From Oscillospiraceae bacterium (lineage in GTDB: Bacteria; Bacillota; Clostridia; Oscillospirales; Ruminococcaceae): a stretch of 5,658 nt of DNA. The stretch is taken from NCBI GenBank assembly GCA_031281115.1, contig JAITFV010000050.1:1-5658 (forward strand), given 5' to 3'. Numbering within the stretch: position 1 is the first letter of the stretch; the number at the start of each line of letters is the position of its first letter. Shown piece by piece: positions 1 to 5,658 of this stretch. The position numbers and the translations under genes are program-made. The notes below the pieces were generated by a model. That model did no database searches, was not told the DNA's origin, and saw only the letters and a program-made list of their open reading frames with translations.

Positions 1-1172
1 CGCACACCCGCTTCAAGCAGCGGTAAATAATTCGACTTTGTAATTGCGCTTACAACAAACTTATCGGGAATGAACGGCAGCATGACGCGCACGTCCGTGC
101 CTGCTCTTGCCGCCGCGCAAAGTGCGGTTATAAGTTCCTCCGACGGCGATAAATACGGCGTGATTATATAAACGTAATCATCAGCGCGGTTGATGAAGTG
201 GAGCAGAATCCGCTCAGAAACGCGCTCGTTATCAAGCGGCTCATCATGCCACACCGATGCAGTATCCCGACCGTCTGCTAAATCAGGCATGAATTGCGCA
301 CGGTTTTCCCGCCTCTGCGTTAAAAGTTCCCACATCGTAAGGAATGACAGCGTAAATCTCCATGCCGCGCAACCTTTAACCATAACTGCGCTGTCTTTCC
401 AATGCCCTGCTTTGGTCCTTCTTGCATTAATATAATTATCAGCTAAATTCAGTCCCCCGCAAAATGCCGTATGTCCGTCAATAATCGCGGTTTTTCTGTG
501 ATTACGGGTGTTAAACCTGAACGACATCAGACTCCTGAGCGGATTAAAAACTATGCATTCAATTCCCATTTTCCGCATATTTTTGCAGTATCCGCGCGGC
601 AGCGTATACAGTGAACCGAAACCGTCGAAAACCAGCCTCACCAGCACGCTTTCATTGCGTTTTTTTACAAGTACAGAAAGTATTTCGTCCCACATTTTGC
701 CCTGCTCAATTATGAAAAACTCAATGAAGATGTATTTCTCTGCCTTTGAAAGTTCTTCTAAAAACCGCTTGAAAAAATCTTCACCCTGCGGAAAATATAC
801 TGCGTCCGAATAAGAAGCCGGCGGCATTCCTGCCGTGTTTTCAATATAACGCGCTATATAATCAGGCGCGCTGCTTTTTACTTTCCGCGTATTTGTTTCC
901 GCTTTTTGAGGTGCTGATTTGCTCTTATAAGACAAGTACACGACACCCATTACAGCAGGGAAAAATAAAATCGGCACTGCCCATGAAAGCCGGTAAATCG
1001 CCGCTTCACGCCCGCTTATAATAAAAAATACGCAGAAAATCCCAAGCGCGGTCATCACAAAATGAATTAATGGCGAGAGGTTCGAGAGTGTGTATAAAAG
1101 TGCAAAAAAATAAAGCACTTGCAAAACCACCGCCGGAATAATAAAATTAACTGCCTTAAAAATATACTTCAT
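1..1172 (-). CDS. cls: Cardiolipin synthase, phospholipase D family (C-terminus cut by window edge)
   Basis: This enzyme joins two phosphatidylglycerol molecules into cardiolipin plus glycerol at the cytoplasmic membrane (family knowledge). Reading leftward from ATG at 1172, 390 codons are open to the window edge; the family is usually about 480-520 residues, so roughly the last fifth is missing. Three hydrophobic segments are visible at about residues 10-29, 35-53 and 62-82, as in the N-terminal anchor of Firmicutes Cls. The first catalytic HKD motif is intact: H225, K227 and D232 in NHRKTAIIDG, followed by the family-typical GGLNLADNYIN and HWKDSAVM. The region ITPYLSPSEELITAL to LLEAGV normally sits just before the second HKD motif, which must lie off the left edge. 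No Shine-Dalgarno precedes the ATG. The gene is divergent from the metallophosphoesterase, 39 bases away. No frameshift or stop is seen. Family assignment is firm; the particular Cls subtype is not resolved. Confidence 0.95.
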   Translation of the reverse strand, partial: MKYIFKAVNFIIPAVVLQVLYFFALLYTLSNLSPLIHFVMTALGIFCVFFIISGREAAIYRLSWAVPILFFPAVMGVVYLSYKSKSAPQKAETNTRKVKSSAPDYIARYIENTAGMPPASYSDAVYFPQGEDFFKRFLEELSKAEKYIFIEFFIIEQGKMWDEILSVLVKKRNESVLVRLVFDGFGSLYTLPRGYCKNMRKMGIECIVFNPLRSLMSFRFNTRNHRKTAIIDGHTAFCGGLNLADNYINARRTKAGHWKDSAVMVKGCAAWRFTLSFLTMWELLTQRRENRAQFMPDLADGRDTASVWHDEPLDNERVSERILLHFINRADDYVYIITPYLSPSEELITALCAAARAGTDVRVMLPFIPDKFVVSAITKSNYLPLLEAGV

Positions 1173-1211
1173 AACTTAAATAATTCGCTTTTTTCGGGTA
1201 ATTATACTATC
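1173..1211. promoter_or_regulatory. Divergent promoter region between cls and the metallophosphoesterase
   Basis: Only 39 AT-rich bases separate the two divergent start codons, so the promoters must lie here or reach into the genes. The minus strand has a perfect TATAAT (1206-1201), which would place a transcript start about 20 bases upstream of the cls ATG. The plus strand has TATACT at 1203-1208, overlapping it. Neither has a convincing -35: the best minus-strand candidate is TTTTCA at 1227-1222 with a short 15-base spacer, inside the neighbouring gene. No AGGAGG-like ribosome site is seen for either gene. The boxes are seen in the sequence; promoter function is inferred. Confidence 0.45.
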
Positions 1212-2030
1212 ATGAAGTACTTGAAAAATATTCTTATTTTAGCGGGCGTTCTCTCCGTTTTCGCGACACTGCGAGGGCGCAGGCTCGCTGTTTCGCGCTA
1301 TAAAGTCCACAGCAGTAAAATCAGAGGCAGGCTCAGAATCGCGCTGCTCTCCGACCTGCACAGCTTTAATCACGGCAGTCTCCACGACCCGCAATCGAAG
1401 CTCGTCAAAGCCATCGACGATAATAACCCCGACTTAGTTGTTATGACGGGCGACATCGCCGACCATATTATCCCGCATTTCAACACCAAAGTTTTGCTCC
1501 GCAAACTCGGCAAATACCCGGTTTTCTACGCTACCGGCAATCATGAGTATAAAAGCGGCGAAATCCGCGAAATCAAGCGGTTTTTCCGCGACCTCGGCGC
1601 AAATGTCTTGGAAGGTGTAAACAGAAAAATACAAATCCGCGGCAATAAAATTAACATATGTGGTATTGATGATGCCATTATCGGCGCAGAAAGATTTAAA
1701 GCGCAGCTTTTAAACTGCGCCGGGCAAGCCGATATGAAAAATTTCACAATCCTGCTGACTCACAGACCTGAAAAAGTTAAATTATACCGACAGCTTAAAT
1801 TCGACCTTATTCTCACCGGACACACTCATGGGGGGACTGTAATTATCCCGCGCTTCTTCAACGGAATTTACGCTGTTAATCAAGGTTTTCTGCCAAAGTA
1901 TGCAGGCGGGCTTTACGACGTGGGGCGCGGGAATATGGTGGTGAGCCGCGGGCTTTCCAAGAGTTCACGCGGGTTGCCGAGGGTGTTTAACCGCCCGGAA
2001 CTGGTGATTGTTGATGTTTGCGAGGAGTAA
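1212..2030 (+). CDS. Membrane-anchored calcineurin-like metallophosphoesterase, YkuE/YaeI type
   Basis: A complete 272-residue two-metal phosphoesterase. The N-terminus (residues 4-20, LKNILILAGVLSVFATL) is a single hydrophobic segment followed by RGRR, fitting a membrane anchor or uncleaved signal. There is no twin-arginine motif ahead of it, unlike Tat-exported B. subtilis YkuE. All metallophosphoesterase motifs are present: D48 and H50 (SDLHS), D81 (TGDIAD), N110 and H111 (GNHEY), H184 (THRP), H204 and H206 (GHTHGG). The C-terminal QGFLPKYAGGLY, VSRGL and FNRPEL blocks are typical of this subfamily. The natural substrate is unknown; family members cleave phosphodiesters or phospholipid-like headgroups. 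ATG at 1212 is chosen because the anchor begins there. The frame stays open to a TTG at 1119, but that extension runs across the cls start and is polar. No Shine-Dalgarno is visible, and the -10-like box at 1203-1208 would even allow a near-leaderless message. It is divergent from cls and convergent with the PHP gene. Confidence 0.93.
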   Translation: MKYLKNILILAGVLSVFATLRGRRLAVSRYKVHSSKIRGRLRIALLSDLHSFNHGSLHDPQSKLVKAIDDNNPDLVVMTGDIADHIIPHFNTKVLLRKLGKYPVFYATGNHEYKSGEIREIKRFFRDLGANVLEGVNRKIQIRGNKINICGIDDAIIGAERFKAQLLNCAGQADMKNFTILLTHRPEKVKLYRQLKFDLILTGHTHGGTVIIPRFFNGIYAVNQGFLPKYAGGLYDVGRGNMVVSRGLSKSSRGLPRVFNRPELVIVDVCEE

Positions 2031-2044
2031 TCAGATTATATAGT

Positions 2045-2083
2045 CCTTTAACTTAAAAAGCGTTTCGCTTTTTAAGTTAAAGG
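2045..2083. repeat. Perfect 18-bp inverted repeat with 3-base loop
   Basis: The left arm CCTTTAACTTAAAAAGCG (2045-2062) and right arm CGCTTTTTAAGTTAAAGG (2066-2083) are exact reverse complements around TTT. It starts 14 bases after the phosphoesterase stop codon. No T-run follows on either strand, so it is not a classical rho-independent terminator. It could stabilise or process the 3' end, or be one copy of a dispersed intergenic repeat. The structure is seen directly; the role is inferred. Confidence 0.85.
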
Positions 2084-2088
2084 GGTTT

Positions 2089-2126
2089 GCGCTGTTGCGA
2101 CAGCGCCCGCTGCGCTCACGCAGCGG
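2089..2126. repeat. Two adjoining GC-rich hairpins
   Basis: The first hairpin pairs GCGCTGT (2089-2095) with ACAGCGC (2100-2106) around TGCG. The second begins on the very next base and pairs CCGCTGCG (2107-2114) with CGCAGCGG (2119-2126) around CTCA. The right arm of the second can alternatively pair downstream, as AGCGGA (2122-2127) with TCCGCT (2130-2135), so two mutually exclusive folds exist. Further on, GAACG (2171-2175) and CGTTC (2186-2190) form a weaker hairpin. Together with the 18-bp stem upstream they make a compact multi-hairpin block typical of intergenic repeat elements. No function can be assigned from sequence alone. Confidence 0.7.
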
Positions 2127-2213
2127 AAATCCGCTTAAGAAATGGATAACAGGGTTTCACCTTTTTTTCAGAACGCCGAGGGTGTCGTTCCCTACACTTT
2201 GTCTGCGCTAAAT

Positions 2214-2250
2214 AAAAAAGAACCGAGCCGTAACGGCTCGGTTCTTTTTT
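2214..2250 (-). terminator. Bidirectional rho-independent terminator
   Basis: GAACCGAGCCG (2220-2230) and CGGCTCGGTTC (2234-2244) form an 11-bp perfect GC-rich stem with a three-base loop. It is flanked by six A on the left and seven T on the right, so a U-tract follows the hairpin on either strand. It lies 18 bases after the stop codon of the PHP-domain gene, for which it is the natural terminator. It can also stop transcripts coming rightward from the metallophosphoesterase. Confidence 0.93.
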
Positions 2251-2268
2251 TATCTAAACGTTTTTAGA

Positions 2269-5200
2269 TTAGAGTTTGTCGATGATACCTGCAATGAATC
2301 TTAGGATATTCAATGCATCTGTTGTGTCGCTTTCGCCGATTTGACCGTTTGCTGCGAACAACTCAACCGCGTTGAGCGGGGCAATTCCTGCGATGTGTCT
2401 GAGCAGTGCAAGAGCATCTGTTGTTTCAACTTTGCCGGTACCGGTGATGTCGCCTGTTTTACGGGCGAATACTAAGTAGTCACCTGCTCCGGGTGCATTT
2501 ACTACTGCCTGACCGTTCGCGCCTATTGTTGCAGCGGATACAACTTCAAGTTCGCCCGTTTCGGGATTGATTCTCACGAGAATCGCGTTCTGACCTGCCT
2601 CCACTGTGCTAAAGCTGACTGTTTGGTTTCCTGCTGCTGTTACACGGAGAGGTGCAACCGGTAGATTTTCAGTTCCTCTTAAAGCTTCAACTGCAGAACT
2701 TGAGATTGCAAAGTTTGCAGGGAGTGTTACAGGTGCGCCGGGTAGTGCTGCGGTTACAGGAGGAGGTGTGACGGGTCCCGTCGATGGTACAGATGGTCCT
2801 CCTGTAGGTCCTCCGCCGCCGCCGGATGCGCGGTTGACAGTAATTCTGTAGAATACTTCTGTGCCGTCTTCGGCAGTAACGGTAATATTGACAATATTGT
2901 TAGAACCTACTGTAAAGTTTGTTCCGCCCGAGGTAATTTCCGCCGATGCTCCTTCAGATAATGTAATTTGGTTAGTCGTAATGGAAGTTACGCTGTTTGC
3001 TACGTTTATAGTGACTGTTTTAGGTGTTGCAGCAGTTGCGCCGTCGCCACCCGCCCACGTAACTGCGTTGCCGCGGATGTGGGTGATGAGTGCCGCGTTG
3101 CTGAGCTGCCCGCCGGTTTCAGTCCATTGCGCAAAGACGGTTGTATTCGCCGCTGTGAATGAATGTGTCGCAAGGGTGAGGAGTGTGCCGCCTTCTGCCG
3201 CTGTGAACCAACCGTTAAAGGTATAACCTTCTCTTTCGGGATTAACGGGAATTTCAGTTATTGCGAGTATGCCGTTCGAAGCAGTAACCCTTGTGAAGTT
3301 TGCAGGTGCACCGGTATAGTTAAGGTTAAATGTTACTGTGGGGAGCGTGACCCATCTCGCAAAGAGGGTGACACGTCCGGTGAACTCGCTGAAGTCGGTG
3401 ATTTGTTCGCCGCCTTCTGCCGGTGTCGTCCACCAGCCGTTAAATGCAAAGTTATCTCTTGTGGGGTTTAAGGGAAGATTTTCATCTTCTATTTCACCGC
3501 CGGTTGTTGTTCTGGTTTGGTTAGCAACGCTGCCGCCCCAGTTACCTTGGTTAGGATTGAAAGTGATTACGAAGATTCCTTGGCAATCGTTACAAGCGCC
3601 GCAGCCGTAATCATCGCAGACTACGAAACCGAATTCCAAATCGAAGTATGAAATAGTTCCGGTTCCCTGTCCCCTGGACTGAATTATAGTTACAACATTT
3701 GTACCCGGTTGCAACGCATCTGTTAGTGCTTCTTGGCTCCAAACAGCCGCACTTTGGAAAGTAATGCGGTCAGGGGTGGGAACAGTGAGTCTTTCGCCTC
3801 TTATCGTAAACGCCCTGTTCGCGGCTGCGGTATCAGAGTTGTCAGCAGCTCTTGTTGCGTTGAAGTTTACGTTTGCGCCAAGGGTTACCGATGTATTGCC
3901 TGTGGTAGACGGACCTACGCTGTAGCGATAAACCTCAACTCCGTTGACAAGCATAATAAACCCGCTACTTGCGCGATGGATTCCGCCGAATACCATATCG
4001 CTTGTTATTTCAAAATCATCCGGCAAATCAAACGTTGTTTTGTACGCATATGCAGACCAACGTCTGCTATCACCGTGCAAGATATTCTGACCTGTGAAAC
4101 TGCTTTCGTTAGGTATTAATGTGCCGTCTGCAAATGCAGGCAAACTTGCGGGAACATTACCGAAGCCGATTGGCGCAGTGGCATCTTTAGCCCAGCCATC
4201 TCCGGTTTCTGCGCTCGTGAGAGCAGAGGGCATATTATCTAAAACGAGTGGCGCCGTAAGGAAAGGATGTTCCGCTGTGAGCGGGCTTCTGTCCCAACCC
4301 ACTGCTATATAATCCCAAGCTTCGCCGAATTCAACGATAGGTATAAGTTTGGTGGGTATCGGTTTTTCCGTAACTTTTACTGTAACGGATACATCAAGCG
4401 ATATATCTTCGGGATTTATAACCCAGCGAGGTAATTTAAGTGTGCCTGTTACTTCAAAGATTTGCTCATCAATGCTTGCGGGGTTGTAATCAAGATTACT
4501 TAAATCCCATACGATTGTCGCGTTGCGTGAACCTGCAAAGTCTAATGAAGTGCCTGAAGCTACAATCGGTTTGCCGATTGCTTCAGCAACGCCGCCTTCA
4601 ACTTTTATAATTGTTCCTGCGGGCAGTCTGAGTCCGTGCTCGGTTGCTGCTGCGCCGGAAGCTACTGTGATTTCAGCGATGTCTGTGTTTACGCTTACGA
4701 GTTCAAACGGTGCGGGTTCGTCTTCCTCTAAGTAAAGACCGAACGGTTGAACATGAATTACACCGACGTCTGTTATTACGAGAGCTCTTACATAGTTAAA
4801 TATGCTGAGCTGATGTTCAACTAAGTCAATCGTTTTGCCTGTGTGAATTCTTACACCGTCAGCGTACCAGTGGATTTGGCTTCCGCCTGTAAATACTTCT
4901 CTGCCGCCTATAATGGTAAACGCTTGACCTGTGGGCTGGTCAATTTCAGCTACAACAACAGTTCCGTTTTGTTCTATTATTGATGCATTTACGGTAATAG
5001 TTTGACCGCCTGTTTCGTTTTCGCCGATTACGATGCTGTTTACGTGAGGTTTACGCATATCGAGTACCGGCTGATGACGGCAGTCTACGCATCCGGTGCA
5101 ACCTACGCCATCGCAGATGTCGGGACCGTCGTTGCTTCCGCCTTGCCAGTCATATGTGCGGATTTCACCTGCATAAACGCCGTATTGTTTATCTGTGCGG

Positions 5201-5658
5201 GCGAATGCGAAGAACGAACCTGTTTCCATAGAATATCTGAGTTCTGCGAAAGACAGCTCAGGCAGCATATGGATATTATAGGAGAATCCGACCGCAGCAA
5301 TGGCGTGGGCGTCATCGTTAGAGAACGACCAAACCGGTCTGCCGAGCGGCATAAGATTTGAAAGTATACCGTCCCAAAGGATTCTGTCTGCGTGGGTTTC
5401 CACGTCAAACTTATTTACGGTTTCGAGTCCGATAAGTGTGGGGGTTCTCAGATATTGCTGAGCGTGATTATTAATGTGATAGCCGCTGCTGTTAATCGCT
5501 ACAGCTGTCTCCCAGTTTGCAACTTGGTCGTGTCTTGCGAGGGTGTAACGACCTGCATGGTTAAGGTGCGCGATTACGCCGCCTCTGCCGAAGTCAGCAG
5601 TCTGATTCGGGTTGAGAGCTGCGCTCAAGGTTGCGTCCAATGTCGCGCCGCTCGAGGG
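2269..5658 (-). CDS. Large multidomain surface protein with PHP-type phosphoesterase domain and dockerin-like C-terminus (5' end beyond window)
   Basis: The frame is open from the right edge to TAA at 2271-2269, giving 1129 visible residues (numbered from the edge). Residues 1-156 resemble the C-terminal half of a PHP metal-dependent phosphoesterase: H31 and HAGR 34-37, GLE 77-79, FSNDDAH 112-118, then LPELSFAELRYSMETGSFF. Its N-terminal HxH motif must lie off the window. Then come a Cys4 motif (182, 187, 190, 193); a strand-rich module ending HTGKT and QPFGL (about 205-308) that commonly follows this kind of PHP domain; an Ig-like domain (318-431); a beta-sandwich with LVNGVEVYR (442-680); a second Cys4 motif (681, 686, 689, 692); two Flg_new repeats; a cadherin-like domain (851-944); a Gly/Pro linker (945-976); and a dockerin-like end. 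The architecture implies export and surface attachment; the signal peptide is not visible. The substrate is unknown. No frameshift is seen, and a perfect terminator follows the stop. Confidence 0.9.
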   Translation of the reverse strand, partial: PSSGATLDATLSAALNPNQTADFGRGGVIAHLNHAGRYTLARHDQVANWETAVAINSSGYHINNHAQQYLRTPTLIGLETVNKFDVETHADRILWDGILSNLMPLGRPVWSFSNDDAHAIAAVGFSYNIHMLPELSFAELRYSMETGSFFAFARTDKQYGVYAGEIRTYDWQGGSNDGPDICDGVGCTGCVDCRHQPVLDMRKPHVNSIVIGENETGGQTITVNASIIEQNGTVVVAEIDQPTGQAFTIIGGREVFTGGSQIHWYADGVRIHTGKTIDLVEHQLSIFNYVRALVITDVGVIHVQPFGLYLEEDEPAPFELVSVNTDIAEITVASGAAATEHGLRLPAGTIIKVEGGVAEAIGKPIVASGTSLDFAGSRNATIVWDLSNLDYNPASIDEQIFEVTGTLKLPRWVINPEDISLDVSVTVKVTEKPIPTKLIPIVEFGEAWDYIAVGWDRSPLTAEHPFLTAPLVLDNMPSALTSAETGDGWAKDATAPIGFGNVPASLPAFADGTLIPNESSFTGQNILHGDSRRWSAYAYKTTFDLPDDFEITSDMVFGGIHRASSGFIMLVNGVEVYRYSVGPSTTGNTSVTLGANVNFNATRAADNSDTAAANRAFTIRGERLTVPTPDRITFQSAAVWSQEALTDALQPGTNVVTIIQSRGQGTGTISYFDLEFGFVVCDDYGCGACNDCQGIFVITFNPNQGNWGGSVANQTRTTTGGEIEDENLPLNPTRDNFAFNGWWTTPAEGGEQITDFSEFTGRVTLFARWVTLPTVTFNLNYTGAPANFTRVTASNGILAITEIPVNPEREGYTFNGWFTAAEGGTLLTLATHSFTAANTTVFAQWTETGGQLSNAALITHIRGNAVTWAGGDGATAATPKTVTINVANSVTSITTNQITLSEGASAEITSGGTNFTVGSNNIVNITVTAEDGTEVFYRITVNRASGGGGGPTGGPSVPSTGPVTPPPVTAALPGAPVTLPANFAISSSAVEALRGTENLPVAPLRVTAAGNQTVSFSTVEAGQNAILVRINPETGELEVVSAATIGANGQAVVNAPGAGDYLVFARKTGDITGTGKVETTDALALLRHIAGIAPLNAVELFAANGQIGESDTTDALNILRFIAGIIDKL
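2272..2451 (-). other. Degenerate type I dockerin-like repeat pair
   Basis: The protein ends with two similar segments, DITGTGKVETTDALALLRHIAGI and then ANGQIGESDTTDALNILRFIAGI. They share the TTDAL-x-x-LR-IAGI helix of dockerin repeats. In the first 12-residue loop (1070-1081) positions 3 and 5 are Thr rather than Asp/Asn. In the second (1103-1114) position 1 is Ala and position 5 Ile. Calcium binding is therefore doubtful, though the fold and the extreme C-terminal position fit a dockerin-derived anchoring or docking module. Confidence 0.75.
2827..3108 (-). other. Cadherin-like beta-sandwich domain
   Basis: The segment beginning LSNAALITHI and ending VNITVTAEDGTEVFYRITVNRA carries the closing V-x-AEDGT-x-x-Y-x-I-x-V pattern of the cadherin-like domain common in clostridial and Bacillota surface proteins. 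It is followed directly by a flexible SGGGGGPTGGP linker (about 2731-2826) rich in Gly, Pro and Thr. Confidence 0.7.
3124..3570 (-). repeat. Two tandem Flg_new (Listeria-Bacteroides) repeats
   Basis: Residues 697-769 (VITFNPNQG ... FNGWWTTPAEGG ... VTLFARW) and 774-845 (TVTFNLNY ... FNGWFTAAEGG ... TTVFAQW) are two copies of the beta-grasp-like repeat known from internalins and many Gram-positive surface proteins. Key shared positions are TFN, NP-R, F-FNGW, AEGG and a final FA-W. They act as stalk or adhesion modules. The copies are divergent at DNA level, so this is an old duplication. Confidence 0.88.
3583..3618 (-). other. Cys4 motif 2 (C-x4-C-x2-C-x2-C)
   Basis: The translation CDDYGCGACNDC has cysteines at residues 681, 686, 689 and 692, between the beta-sandwich and the first Flg_new repeat. 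Its spacing is identical to motif 1, although the two lie nearly 500 residues apart and their surrounding domains differ. Both sit directly after a folded beta module, which suggests a mobile linker-type element. Confidence 0.85.
3619..4335 (-). other. Jelly-roll/galactose-binding-like beta-sandwich
   Basis: The block runs from WDYIAVGWDRSP through YAYKTTFDLPDDFEIT and GFIMLVNGVEVYR to NVVTIIQSRGQGTGTISYFDLEFGF. It resembles the lectin-like sandwich often fused to extracellular phosphoesterases and glycosidases, with its Y-x-x-TF, NGVEVYR and GTN-V motifs. It may bind carbohydrate or simply pack against the enzyme. The fold is inferred; no ligand can be named. Confidence 0.55.
4366..4707 (-). 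other. Bacterial Ig-like domain
   Basis: The stretch ending in IVWDLSNLDYNPASIDE, EVTGTLKLP, then WVINPEDISLDVSVTVKV follows the pattern W-D, Y-x-P, VTGT, LP, NP, VTV seen in Ig-like spacer domains of clostridial surface proteins. It is probably structural, holding the catalytic domain away from the cell. Assignment rests on pattern only. Confidence 0.6.
4735..5658 (-). other. PHP phosphoesterase domain plus its C-terminal strand module
   Basis: This segment of the large protein holds the catalytic signs. The GGVIAHLNHAGRY block corresponds to the AHPGR-type metal motif, with Ala in place of the usual Pro. WSFSNDDAH corresponds to the late D-x-H metal motif. Intervening text such as WDGILSNLMPLGRPVW matches the helix and strand preceding that motif in secreted PHP proteins. 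The later IHWYADGVRIHTGKT and YVRALVI...QPFGL stretch forms the small beta module found after such domains. A Cys-rich insertion (5080-5115) separates the two parts. Domain identity is from motif recognition, not a search. Confidence 0.75.
5080..5115 (-). other. Cys4 motif 1 (C-x4-C-x2-C-x2-C)
   Basis: The translation CDGVGCTGCVDC has four cysteines at residues 182, 187, 190 and 193, lying just after the PHP core. Acidic and glycine residues fill the gaps, and it has the same spacing as the second copy at 3583-3618. It could bind a metal ion or form disulfides; neither is demonstrated. Confidence 0.85.

Noticed and set aside
190..813. Two plus-strand open frames (190-435 and 508-813)
   Set aside because: They lie antisense to the clearly recognisable cls gene, and their translations show no domain or motif.
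1119..1211. TTG-initiated 31-residue extension of the metallophosphoesterase
   Set aside because: It would overlap the start of cls, is polar and Asn-rich, and would place the membrane anchor internally. ATG at 1212 begins exactly at the anchor.
1434..1747. Minus-strand open frames inside the metallophosphoesterase
   Set aside because: They are antisense to a gene with complete catalytic motifs and have no recognisable features.
2045..2083. The 18-bp hairpin as a rho-independent terminator of the metallophosphoesterase
   Set aside because: It is followed by GGGTTTGCG rather than a T-run, and the stem is AT-rich; the hairpin at 2214-2250 fits far better.
2142..2267. 41-codon plus-strand frame starting ATG at 2142
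   Set aside because: It runs through the whole terminator hairpin, has no ribosome site, and its residues are explained by repeat and terminator sequence.
3124..3570. Recent tandem DNA duplication in the Flg_new region
   Set aside because: Only scattered codons match between the two copies. They are diverged protein repeats, not a recent DNA repeat.
2606..5361. Several plus-strand open frames up to 128 residues, and a minus-strand frame at 5103-5408
   Set aside because: They are shadows of the large PHP-domain gene, whose reading frame is supported by many recognisable domains.
5638..5640. TTG as the start codon of the large minus-strand gene
   Set aside because: The frame stays open to the window edge, and the visible part begins in the middle of a PHP domain, so the true start is outside.
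1..5658. Defence system, CRISPR array, prophage or insertion sequence
   Set aside because: No regularly spaced repeats, transposase, integrase, nuclease-toxin or phage-type protein is visible on either strand.

Overview
The window carries three protein genes and two short intergenic control regions. It looks like the chromosome of an uncultured low-to-mid GC Gram-positive anaerobe, probably a gut- or rumen-type Clostridia (Oscillospiraceae-like). That placement is an inference from the Firmicutes-style cardiolipin synthase, the dockerin-like C-terminus, and the mix of bacterial Ig-like, Listeria-Bacteroides (Flg_new) and cadherin-like modules in a very large surface protein. No rRNA, tRNA, CRISPR array, insertion sequence or phage gene is visible.

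Layout. (1) Positions 1-1172, minus strand: 5' three quarters of a cardiolipin synthase (cls). It has three membrane segments and the first HKD motif; the second HKD motif lies past the left edge. (2) Positions 1173-1211: a 39-base divergent intergenic region with overlapping, oppositely oriented -10-like boxes and no clear Shine-Dalgarno for either gene. (3) Positions 1212-2030, plus strand: a complete membrane-anchored calcineurin-like metallophosphoesterase of the YkuE/YaeI type with all expected metal-binding motifs. (4) Positions 2031-2268: a convergent intergenic region packed with inverted repeats, namely an 18-bp perfect stem, two GC-rich hairpins, a weak one, and a strong bidirectional rho-independent terminator. 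(5) Positions 2269-5658, minus strand: the C-terminal 1129 residues of a very large, probably secreted multidomain protein. In order it has a PHP-family phosphoesterase domain, a Cys4 motif, a strand-rich module, an Ig-like domain, a ligand-binding-type beta-sandwich, a second Cys4 motif with the same spacing, two Flg_new repeats, a cadherin-like domain, a Gly/Pro linker and a degenerate dockerin-like pair. Its start and signal peptide are beyond the right edge.

How they fit together. Cls makes cardiolipin in the membrane and the small phosphoesterase is probably membrane-tethered; the shared divergent promoter makes co-regulation possible but unproven. The large PHP protein converges on the phosphoesterase, is insulated by the terminator, and is transcriptionally separate. 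The most unusual object is this PHP protein, with a hydrolase domain built into a cell-surface scaffold and two identical-spacing cysteine clusters. The hairpin-dense convergent region is the second.
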